A DNA stretch of 64,000 bases. Origin: JAOUGY01 sp963785075. Its GTDB lineage: Bacteria > Actinomycetota > Acidimicrobiia > Spongiisociales > ZC4RG35. The translations under genes were made by a program, and so were the position numbers. Shown here piece by piece: positions 51,261 to 58,440 of the stretch (position 1 is the first letter of the stretch; each line of letters begins with the position of its first letter). The DNA is taken from assembly GCA_963785075.1 (NCBI GenBank), contig CAWATW010000010.1, positions 1 to 64,000 on the forward strand. Direction: 5' to 3'. Below the pieces are notes generated by a model. It saw nothing but the letters and a program-made list of their open reading frames with translations. It had not been told where the DNA came from and did no database searches.

Positions 51261-52274
51261 ATGCCAGATACGTCAGAGTCCGAGTGTTCGAGTACCTACG
51301 AGCGACTTCTGAACGAGAGGCGTGTGCTGGTCGCCGACGGTGCCATGGGCACGACCCTCTTCTCCCTCGGGTTGGAGGGTGGTGGGTGCCCTGAGATGCT
51401 CAACGTGGAGCAACCAGACCTGATCGAGAAGGTCCATCGGCGATTCATCGAGGCGGGAGCCGACGTCATCCTGACGAATACGTTTGGTGGAACCCGCCGA
51501 CGTCTCATGCTGCACCGCCTCGAGGGACGGGTCGAGGAACTGAACCGACGTGCCGTCGCCATCGCCAGGCGCGCCGCCGACCTCGCCGACCGTGAGGTCG
51601 TCGTGGCCGCCTCGATCGGGCCCACCGGTGACCTGTTCCAACCTCTGGGCCCGCTGAGTCACGAGGAAGGTGTCGAGATATTCGCCGAACAGTTGGCTGC
51701 GGTCGTTGCCGAAGGCGCCGACGTCATCTGGATCGAGACGCTCTCATCCTTCGAGGAGCTGAACGCTGCGGTCGACGCCGCCACACGATTCGACGCCCCG
51801 GTGTCCGCGACATTGAGCTTCGACACCAACGGTCGAACGATGATGGGACTCTCGGCCACCCAGCTCGGCGAGTGGTGGCAACGTCACGAACATCGACCCG
51901 TTTCGATAGGCGCCAACTGCGGAATCGGGCCCGGCGACGGAGTGGCGGCCGTCTTCGACATCTCGGCAGTGGCACCCGGTGCCGTAGCGGTGACCAAGGC
52001 CAATTGCGGACTGCCTCTCTATGAGACCGATCGCCTCGTATACCCTGTCGGACCCGATCAGATGGGCGAGTATGTCGAGCTCGCGATCAGATCGGGAGCG
52101 AGGGTGATCGGCAGCTGCTGCGGATCCACCCCGGATCACACCGCGGCTATTCGGGAAGCCGTGGATCGGGGGACGGATGGGCTGCGGCCCGACCGCGCCG
52201 AGATCGAGCAGCGGCTCGATGCCCACGTTCTGTCGACGGCCCCGGCGCGTCGAACCAGCCGACGGCGGGGCTGA
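51261..52274 (+). CDS. Homocysteine S-methyltransferase domain protein
   Basis: 337 residues of the Hcy-binding barrel as in BHMT, MmuM and the MetH N-terminus: VLVADGAMGTTL (22-33), DVILTNTFGG (68-77), and zinc ligands C220 (GANCG) and C286/C287 (GSCCGST). It would make methionine from homocysteine with a methyl donor such as S-methylmethionine, betaine or a corrinoid-bound methyl. No cobalamin or folate domain is attached. GGAGGA precedes ATG 51261. The leader holds a SAM-II riboswitch, so expression should fall when SAM is plentiful. Confidence 0.87.
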   Translation: MPDTSESECSSTYERLLNERRVLVADGAMGTTLFSLGLEGGGCPEMLNVEQPDLIEKVHRRFIEAGADVILTNTFGGTRRRLMLHRLEGRVEELNRRAVAIARRAADLADREVVVAASIGPTGDLFQPLGPLSHEEGVEIFAEQLAAVVAEGADVIWIETLSSFEELNAAVDAATRFDAPVSATLSFDTNGRTMMGLSATQLGEWWQRHEHRPVSIGANCGIGPGDGVAAVFDISAVAPGAVAVTKANCGLPLYETDRLVYPVGPDQMGEYVELAIRSGARVIGSCCGSTPDHTAAIREAVDRGTDGLRPDRAEIEQRLDAHVLSTAPARRTSRRRG

Positions 52275-52402
52275 CCTGAGTGATTCGATGGCCGCGCCGG
52301 TTGCGGGGTTCGTTCCGATCGGTTTCGTGATTGTTCACCTGCCTCCGGGAAGGCCACTGGTAGCGGCGTGGTTGTGCGTGGCGACCGTCAGAAAGGCCGA
52401 CC

Positions 52403-52966
52403 ATGACATCCACCAACAACACGACCGTCACGACGAAGTCGGCCCGCCGGAGGTGGTTCTGGCTCGCGGTCATCCCGATCCTCGCCGTTGGCTGGTGGCT
52501 GGGTTCGCCTTTGCTCATCGACGACGTGGTCGACGAGGCGCTGCCCCAGCTCGAATCGGTCCAACAGGGTCAGCCCGACACCGGGGAGCTCGTTGCCCCA
52601 GAAGTGGCCCCGGCCGGGAACGATGCAGCAGCTGTTCCGGATACGGCAGCCACCCCGTCTCGAGTTGCCGTTGGCGAGTTCGTCGGGTTCGATGCGGTTC
52701 ACCAGGGGTCGGGCTCAGCCATGATCTTCGAACTCGATGGCACTCGTGTTCTTCGGTTCGAGGAGTTCGACGTCACCAACGGGCCCGACCTGAGGGTCAA
52801 TCTCGTTCTCGACGACGGCTCGATGATCGACATCGGCGCCCTGAAAGGAAACGTCGGAAACCAGAACTACGAAATCCCGGCTGACCTCGACACCGACACC
52901 ATTGCGTCTGTCCTGATCTACTGCCGGGCTTTCGGCGTCCCATTTGCCGCAGCCGATCTCGCCTGA
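52403..52966 (+). CDS. Membrane-anchored DM13 domain protein
   Basis: 187 residues. One membrane helix at about 19-37 (FWLAVIPILAVGWWLGSPLLI), a Pro/Ala-rich linker, then a DM13 domain: VGEFVGFDAVHQGSGSAMI, LRFEEFDVTNGPDLRVNLV, LKGNVGNQNYEIP, and the family cysteine in VLIYCRAFGVPFAAADL. DM13 domains are extracytoplasmic and suggested to handle electrons through that Cys. The start is set by AAAGG at 52393-52397. Confidence 0.82.
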   Translation: MTSTNNTTVTTKSARRRWFWLAVIPILAVGWWLGSPLLIDDVVDEALPQLESVQQGQPDTGELVAPEVAPAGNDAAAVPDTAATPSRVAVGEFVGFDAVHQGSGSAMIFELDGTRVLRFEEFDVTNGPDLRVNLVLDDGSMIDIGALKGNVGNQNYEIPADLDTDTIASVLIYCRAFGVPFAAADLA

Positions 52967-53173
52967 GTCCGCCGCGGTCGACCGGTGCAGCGGCCGCCAA
53001 TCGTCCCAATCGCGAGATGTGGAGGTGCCCGATGGATGCCGTGCCCGGAGCCTCGTCTTCCTGTGGTCAACCACGCTTCTCGTAACCGCGGAGAACGGAT
53101 GACGCACCCGCTCCGTTGCGTCCCAACTCGGTCAGGACACCGACTGCATGTCGGCACCCATCAAAGTGAGGTC

Positions 53174-53204
53174 TTGACTTCAAGTGCACTTGAACTTGTA
53201 GCTT
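53174..53204 (+). promoter_or_regulatory. MerR-type promoter with palindromic operator
   Basis: TTGACT (53174-53179) and TAGCTT (53199-53204) are separated by 19 bases, the overlong spacing typical of MerR-family promoters. Between and into the -35 box lies the perfect 16-bp palindrome TTCAAGTGCACTTGAA (53179-53194), similar to SoxR/MerR operators. It drives the SDR and QueA-like genes. No merR gene is in the window. The rest of the 52967-53226 gap holds no gene that I can support. Confidence 0.75.
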
Positions 53205-53226
53205 GACGTCGACGGAAGGAGCAGGC

Positions 53227-53943
53227 GTGGACACAGACCGATCGTTGAGCGGATTCAGAGTCGCCGTCACCGGTGGCACGTCGGGACTGGGGTTGGCCCT
53301 GGTTCGAGCATTGTCGGAGGCCGGTGCAAGCACCGCGTTCGTCGCACGGACCCCACAGAGCGTGGCCCGGGTTGCTGCGGAAACCGGGACGGTTGGAATT
53401 GTCGGTGACGTCGGCAGCAAGAGCGACGTCTACCCGATCGCACTCGAGATCACGGGCAATCTGGGCGGGCTGGACGTGCTCATCAACAACGCCTCGACGC
53501 TTGGTCCGGCCCCGCTCCGGCTGCTCTCGGACACGGCATGTGAAGATCTCGAGGCGGCATTGGATGTCAACCTGGTCGGACCGTTCCGTCTGACCAAGGC
53601 GTTGTACGGCGCCTTGGTGTCCTCGGCTCGGCAAGGCATCAACGCCTGCGTGGTCAACATCTCGAGCGATGCTGCCATCAGCGCGTATCCGCAGTGGGGT
53701 GCCTACGGGGCGAGCAAGGCGGCACTCCGTCACCTCAGCGCAATCTGGCACGAGGAGTCACGCGAAGTCGGTGTCGGGTTCCACTCAGTGGACCCCGGCG
53801 ACATGGACACCCCACTTCATGCGTTGGCTGACCCGGGAGCGGATCCGGCGAGCCTGAAGCGGCCGGAGGTGGCGGCCGCCGAGATCCTCGACAGGCTCCG
53901 GACCATCCTCGGCGGGGAGCCGGCGCGGGGTCTGACCGCATGA
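53227..53943 (+). CDS. Short-chain dehydrogenase/reductase
   Basis: 238 residues. Cofactor motif TGGTSGLG (15-22), NNAS (87-90), catalytic Ser in NISSDAA (144-150), Y160 and K164 in YGASK. No clear residue choice shows NAD or NADP; the R41 after strand 2 hints at NADP(H). GTG 53227 follows GGAAGGA and a MerR-type promoter. It overlaps the QueA-like gene by 4 bases, so the two are made together, probably under stress or ligand control. Confidence 0.85.
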   Translation: MDTDRSLSGFRVAVTGGTSGLGLALVRALSEAGASTAFVARTPQSVARVAAETGTVGIVGDVGSKSDVYPIALEITGNLGGLDVLINNASTLGPAPLRLLSDTACEDLEAALDVNLVGPFRLTKALYGALVSSARQGINACVVNISSDAAISAYPQWGAYGASKAALRHLSAIWHEESREVGVGFHSVDPGDMDTPLHALADPGADPASLKRPEVAAAEILDRLRTILGGEPARGLTA

Positions 53944-54965
53944 AGGCGGCCGTGCACCCCGCCATCGGCGCCCGCAGGCTCCTCGTCGCCGATCGCGACG
54001 GCATCCGTGAACAGAGCCGATCCGAGCTGGGGCGTCTGTTCCGGAGCGGGGACCTGGTCGTGGCCAACGACGCGACCACGTTGCCCGCCAGTCTTCGCGG
54101 CCGACACGAGCGGACCGGTGATTCGATCGAGGTCCGTCTCGCCGGCTACGTCTCTGGCTTCGATCCCCATCGGTTCCGAGCCGTCGTGTTCGGCGCCGGG
54201 GAACACACCACGGCCACCGAACGGCGCCGGTCGCCACCACTGCTGATGGTGGGGGACGGGCTGGCCCTGGGACCGCTCACGGCGATCGTCGAGTCGGTCG
54301 AGGACCCTCGCCTGGTGGTGCTTGGGTTCAGCGGTGATAGGGCGCGAGTCATGGCCGGGCTGGCCCGCCATGGCCGGCCGATCCAATACGCCCACGTTCC
54401 GACCCCGCTCGACCTCTGGGACGTGTGGACGAACGTCGCGGGCCGTCCGTTCGCGTTCGAAGCGCCGTCGGCCGGTTTCGCCCTCGACTGGGGTGTGTTG
54501 ACCGCCTGGCTGCGACGCGGGATCGGTGTCGCCACCCTCACTCACGCCGCCGGGGTCTCGTCGACGGGCGACCCGGAGTTGGACAGGCGCCTTCCCCTCG
54601 ACGAGCCCTACCTCATCCCCGAGCGAACGGCCGAGTCCGTCAGTGGGACGAAAGAGGCCGGGGGCCGGGTCATCGCCGTAGGCACGACGGTGGTCAGGGC
54701 TCTCGAGGCCGCCGCAATCGCCCCGGGGCGGGTTCGGGCTGGTGAAGGGATGGCGACAGGCCGGATCGGAGAATCGACCCGGCTGCAGGTGGTGGATGTG
54801 CTCGTGACCGGGATCCACGAACCGGCGGACAGCCATTTCGAGCTGCTTCGAGCCTTCGCCGACGACGACACCCTCGAACAAGTGCACCGGATCGCCGTCG
54901 ACCGCGGGTTCCTCACCCACGAATTCGGGGACACGCTCGTGCTCGAGTCGAAGAAGGCCTCGTAG
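53940..54965 (+). CDS. QueA-like protein (SAM:tRNA ribosyltransferase-isomerase family), divergent
   Basis: 341 residues following QueA in outline: an early VVANDATTLPASLRGRH strand, PIQYAHVPTPLDLWDVWTNVAG, AFEAPSAGFALDWGVLTAWLRRG, RVIAVGTTVVRALEAAA and a closing LQVVDVLVTGIHEPADSHFELLRAF. Some strongly conserved QueA stretches are altered, notably the segment after the AGF strand (THAAGVSS, not VTLHVGxGTF). QueA attaches an epoxycyclopentane from SAM to preQ1 in tRNA. No other queuosine gene is in the window. With an SDR partner and a MerR-type promoter, a different acceptor is possible. Confidence 0.78.
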   Translation: MKAAVHPAIGARRLLVADRDGIREQSRSELGRLFRSGDLVVANDATTLPASLRGRHERTGDSIEVRLAGYVSGFDPHRFRAVVFGAGEHTTATERRRSPPLLMVGDGLALGPLTAIVESVEDPRLVVLGFSGDRARVMAGLARHGRPIQYAHVPTPLDLWDVWTNVAGRPFAFEAPSAGFALDWGVLTAWLRRGIGVATLTHAAGVSSTGDPELDRRLPLDEPYLIPERTAESVSGTKEAGGRVIAVGTTVVRALEAAAIAPGRVRAGEGMATGRIGESTRLQVVDVLVTGIHEPADSHFELLRAFADDDTLEQVHRIAVDRGFLTHEFGDTLVLESKKAS

Positions 54966-55113
54966 CCGAGCACAGATGGTGTGTCTTCTGGTGGTTCAGC
55001 GGATGCGACGCCCACCGGGTATCAAGGCACGATCGACGTCGCATGGTGGAAACGCCCGAGGAAACCAGGCCGGTCTGGGAAGTGGTCGATTTCGGGCGTC
55101 GTAGAATCGACGG

Positions 55114-55893
55114 GTGATCGGACCGGACTCGTCGCCCGCCGGATTGTCGGCACACGCAGTGCGCAGCCAACAGGTGTGGGATTCCTTCAGCGACGAATAC
55201 CAGCAATTGCACGGTCGTCAGCTTGCCGAGAGCGGTGGGAACGCCTGGGGAACCGCTCAGCTACCGGAATCGGAACTCCAGGTCCTGGGTGATGTCGCTG
55301 GTAGAGATGTGTTGGAGTTGGGGTGCGGAGCGGGTCAATGGTCGATCGCTTTGGCCCGGCGCGGGGCACGGGTGGTGGGCCTGGACCTATCCGGACGCCA
55401 GTTGGAACATGCGCGGCGATTGATGGCCGAAGCGGGTGTGGAGTTTGGCCTCGTCCATGCCAGTGCCGAGGACGTCCCTCTTCCAGATGCCAGCTTCGAC
55501 ATCGTCTTCTGTGACCACGGTGCGATGACGTTCGCCGATCCGTACCTGACAGTTCCCGAAGTTGCACGTGTGCTGCGGTCCGGTGGTCTCTTCGCTTTCA
55601 ATCACCACTCGCCGTTCGAAACCGTCTGTTGGCCCCTGGGCGCTGCCGAGGTGGGGGATCGACTGGCGCTCGACTATTTCGGGTTGCACTCGATCGACGA
55701 CGGCGAGGAGATCGTCTTCCAGCTGCCATATGGAGAGTGGATCCGTCTCTTTCGAGCGAACGGCTTCGTGGTGGAGGATCTCATCGAGCCCCGTCCGCCG
55801 GTCGGTGCAACCAGCACCTACCGCTCCGACGAGGCACTGGCCTGGGCGCGACGCTGGCCCGCCGAGTCATTGTGGAGACTCCGCCGGCAATAG
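55114..55893 (+). CDS. Class I SAM-dependent methyltransferase
   Basis: 259 residues. Motif I VLELGCGAGQWSIALARRGARVVGLDLSGRQL (from residue 66), post-motif SAEDVPLPDASFDIVFCDHGAM, and VARVLRSGGLFAFNHHSP (motif III). This is the UbiE/Coq5-like Methyltransf_11 group; the substrate is unknown. TAGAAT lies 6 bases before GTG 55114, so it is probably leaderless. A GGCCCG/CGGGCC stem follows the stop. Confidence 0.83.
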   Translation: MIGPDSSPAGLSAHAVRSQQVWDSFSDEYQQLHGRQLAESGGNAWGTAQLPESELQVLGDVAGRDVLELGCGAGQWSIALARRGARVVGLDLSGRQLEHARRLMAEAGVEFGLVHASAEDVPLPDASFDIVFCDHGAMTFADPYLTVPEVARVLRSGGLFAFNHHSPFETVCWPLGAAEVGDRLALDYFGLHSIDDGEEIVFQLPYGEWIRLFRANGFVVEDLIEPRPPVGATSTYRSDEALAWARRWPAESLWRLRRQ

Positions 55894-56016
55894 GCCCGAC
55901 CGACTTCTCAGCCGGGAGAGCAGTCAGATCGACCGGGCCGCGGGCGCCCGGGGGTGCCGGCGGCGATGACCCGAACTCGGCTCGTCACGAGCGAGGCAGG
56001 AGCACCCTGGTCCGGG

Positions 56017-56634
56017 CTAGAGATTTCGAATCGCATGCCAGTGCTCGGGCTCTCGGTAATCCCAGTACTTCGTCTGTTCGATCCGGATCGCGTGTCCGCT
56101 GTTCAATCCGTCCTTCAGCGTTCCGTTGTGGATCCGCACGGTCCCATAGTGCACGGGGGCGAGTTCGGCGACGGCGCGGGCGTGCAGCGCGCCGCTACGC
56201 CAGGCTTCACGGTCTTCAGGCGCCGTGTGCAGCACGAGATTGCCCCAGTTGCCGTTGGCGAGTTGCATCGACGAATAAGCGAGAATGCCCGGGTAGGTCC
56301 TGAATTCGAGCAGAACCGCCGCGTCAGCCGACTCCAATGGAGCAGTGTCCACGCCTTCCCGCCGTTCGCCGAAGAAGCCGACGACGCAGGTATCGCGCCG
56401 TTCACCAAGTCGCATCGGATCACAGACCACGGTTCGTCTTCCGAGCCCGTGCACACGCCACGTCACCGGTTCGTAGGGATGGATCGACGTGCGTCCGGCA
56501 TACAGCTCGCCCATGAGACCGCGAAGGTCTTCCACCATGTAACCGAGAACCTGGAGATCGCTGTCGTACAGGGCGGGAGAGGTGAATGGTCGATCCTCGA
56601 CGACCTGATCGGGTTCGAGCGATGCTGCGGTCAT
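56017..56634 (-). CDS. Conserved-looking protein of unknown function
   Basis: 205 residues from ATG 56634, with GAGGAG 10 bases upstream. It has alternating strands and helices, with FFGERREG, LEFRTYPGILAYSSMQLANGNWGNLVLHTAPEDREAW and VHYGTVRIHNGTL. The NWGNLVLHTxPEDxxxW stretch recalls dimeric alpha-beta barrel proteins (ABM-like), but I do not recognise the family. No signal peptide or membrane helix. A palindrome and an IclR-like half-site lie upstream (56672-56712), so it may belong to the regulon of the neighbouring IclR. Confidence 0.6.
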   Translation of the reverse strand: MTAASLEPDQVVEDRPFTSPALYDSDLQVLGYMVEDLRGLMGELYAGRTSIHPYEPVTWRVHGLGRRTVVCDPMRLGERRDTCVVGFFGERREGVDTAPLESADAAVLLEFRTYPGILAYSSMQLANGNWGNLVLHTAPEDREAWRSGALHARAVAELAPVHYGTVRIHNGTLKDGLNSGHAIRIEQTKYWDYREPEHWHAIRNL

Positions 56635-56671
56635 GTAGCGGATGCTCCTCGTTCCTGTGAGATCACATCGG

Positions 56672-56703
56672 CACGATACGGCGCCGAGCTGAGTCGTATC
56701 GTG
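56672..56703. promoter_or_regulatory. Perfect 9-bp inverted repeat upstream of the unknown gene
   Basis: CACGATACG (56672-56680) and CGTATCGTG (56695-56703), 14-nt spacer. The right arm with its flank, TATCGTGGAAGCTG, closely resembles CATCGTGGAACGCTG in the IclR operator at 57578-57603. It lies 38-69 bases before the start codon. Confidence 0.5.
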
Positions 56704-56813
56704 GAAGCTGCATGAACAAACGCGAGATCTCGACCTGGACTGGAGCTCGGCGAGGGTGACGTGTCGCGGCATCGCCCACGCTGCTCGATCTCGACCGACG
56801 ACGCGGGGAAGCG

Positions 56814-57563
56814 CTAGGCCCGGGTGTTGAGCTGCGCAAACCGGTCGGCCGTTTCCTTCACCCGAGCTCCGACTTCCTCCAGACCGATCCTGCCGGGGAA
56901 GCGATAGGTAGGCCCATGGACGTTGATCGCGCCAATGACATGCTTCTCGCCATCGAAAACGGGCGCTGCCACCGACGAGAGCCCCTCGGCGAACTCCTCG
57001 TCGACGGCCAGATATCCGAGGGTTCTCGCCGATTCGAGTCGGTCGAGCACCTCGGGAGGATCCACAGCGGTCTTCGCCGTGTAGGCCTCGAGCGGCCGAG
57101 ACAGGTACCGCTGAACCTCATCGAGGGGCCACTGAGCCATGACACACAGGCCGGCGGGGCCGACGTGCATCGGAACCGCCATCCCGCTGTAGTCGCGGAC
57201 CTGAACGGGCTGAGGGCTCTCGATCTGAATGAGAAAGTGCATGGTGTATCCCTCGGGCACGCAGAATCCTGCCGCCTCCCCCAGCACGTCGGCGAGCTGC
57301 AAGAGGTGCGGACGAACCGCCATGGCAAGACCAGCCGAAGCGTCGCGGGCGCCCGTCAGGGCCGCCAGCCCGTCGCCGATCTGATATGCGGTGGAGTCGT
57401 CGACCCGATCGACGGCCCCCGCGGCTTCGAGCGTGGACAACAGTCGAGCCACTGTCGACTTGGGGAGCGACACGGCCTCGGCCAGCTCGGAGACTCCGGC
57501 TGGAGCCACCGAGAGGGCGCGAAGGAGAGCGAAGGCGCGCTCAACTGATTGGACCGTTGGCAC
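56814..57563 (-). CDS. IclR-family transcriptional regulator
   Basis: 249 residues. The N-terminal winged helix (VERAFALLRALSVAPAGVSELAEAVSLPKSTVARLLSTLEAAGAV, residues 7-51) is followed by an IclR effector domain with VGPAGLCVMAQW, DEEFAEGLSSVAAPVFDG and GAINVHGPTYRF. The GTG start has TAAGGT exactly 6 bases upstream (57575-57570), so it has its own leaderless promoter even though it trails the corrinoid cluster. An operator-like palindrome lies just upstream of that box. It is the likely local regulator of the methyl-transfer genes. Confidence 0.9.
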   Translation of the reverse strand: MPTVQSVERAFALLRALSVAPAGVSELAEAVSLPKSTVARLLSTLEAAGAVDRVDDSTAYQIGDGLAALTGARDASAGLAMAVRPHLLQLADVLGEAAGFCVPEGYTMHFLIQIESPQPVQVRDYSGMAVPMHVGPAGLCVMAQWPLDEVQRYLSRPLEAYTAKTAVDPPEVLDRLESARTLGYLAVDEEFAEGLSSVAAPVFDGEKHVIGAINVHGPTYRFPGRIGLEEVGARVKETADRFAQLNTRA

Positions 57564-57577
57564 CCGGCGACCTTACA

Positions 57578-57603
57578 CAGCAGTTCCGCATCGTGGAACG
57601 CTG
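57578..57603 (-). promoter_or_regulatory. IclR-type operator upstream of the iclR-family gene
   Basis: GTTCC (57583-57587) and GGAAC (57595-57599), spacer GCATCGT, flanked by CAGC and GCTG. It is close to the GTTCCGCATTGTGGAAC pattern recognised by many IclR proteins. It overlaps the -35 region of the gene promoter and the last base reaches the stop of the MetF-like gene. Autorepression is the simplest reading. Confidence 0.65.
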
Positions 57604-58440
57604 TCAGGTGGGGGAGAGGAGGTCCTCCAGCCAGAGCAGCGTGCTCTCGACCTGATTGAAGGTGAACAGATGGAGTCCCCAGATGTTCATGGCAGGGTCG
57701 TCCGAGAGCTGCACGAGTCCTTTGAGCAACTCGTCCGGCGTGAACTGGCCGGGCTTCATCAACTTGCCCATCGCCCGGCGATTCTTGGCGAGGAACTTGA
57801 GCGAGGTTCCGACCCCGATTCGGGCACCGATCGTCATGAGTTTCAGGGTGTCGATCGCTCCGGGAATGCCGATCACCAGCGGCAGATCGACGCCGGATGC
57901 GCGCCGCTCGTGCACCCAGGACACGATCCTGTCGGTGTCGAAGCACATCTGAGTCGCCATGTACGATGCGTGTGGTTGCTTTTCGAGAAGCGCATTGATC
58001 AAGAGCTGATCGGGGATGAACGGATGACCCTCCGGATACCCGGTCACCCCAAGCTCGACGAACGGGTGATCGAGTTGGACCAGGGCCCTGATGAGGGACA
58101 TGGCGTCGAAGAACTCGCCCGGCTCGGTTGTGTCACCACCCACCACGAACGCCCTCGTGATGCCGACGGCGTCCAGCCGCCGGACGTTGTGGACGAGTTC
58201 GGCGTGATCTGCCGTGAGACGAGCCGACAAGTGCGGGATGACCTTGTAGCCATGACCCGCGAGCCGTTCAGACAGGTCGATGGTCGCTCCCATGCCCTTC
58301 GCCGGAGACGCGGTCACCGATACGAATGCCCCTGCCGGAAGGTCGAGAGCTATCTTGCATGCGTTCTTCGTCGGGATGATCTCGTAGACCACGCCTTCGA
58401 GGAGCTTCCTGAGCCCGTCGATCCCCTGTACATCAGACAT
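57604..58440 (-). CDS. MetF-like methylenetetrahydrofolate reductase of the corrinoid cluster
   Basis: 278 residues from ATG 58440. The first strand VVYEIIPTKNA holds the catalytic-type glutamate; FVVGGDTTEPGEFFDAM and VTGYPEGHPFI match the flavin and folate faces of MetF, and VIGIPGAIDTLKLM follows. In this setting it would run in the oxidative direction, methyl-THF to methylene-THF. It overlaps the MttB stop by 8 bases. It differs in sequence from the MetF-like protein at 47677. Confidence 0.82.
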   Translation of the reverse strand: MSDVQGIDGLRKLLEGVVYEIIPTKNACKIALDLPAGAFVSVTASPAKGMGATIDLSERLAGHGYKVIPHLSARLTADHAELVHNVRRLDAVGITRAFVVGGDTTEPGEFFDAMSLIRALVQLDHPFVELGVTGYPEGHPFIPDQLLINALLEKQPHASYMATQMCFDTDRIVSWVHERRASGVDLPLVIGIPGAIDTLKLMTIGARIGVGTSLKFLAKNRRAMGKLMKPGQFTPDELLKGLVQLSDDPAMNIWGLHLFTFNQVESTLLWLEDLLSPT

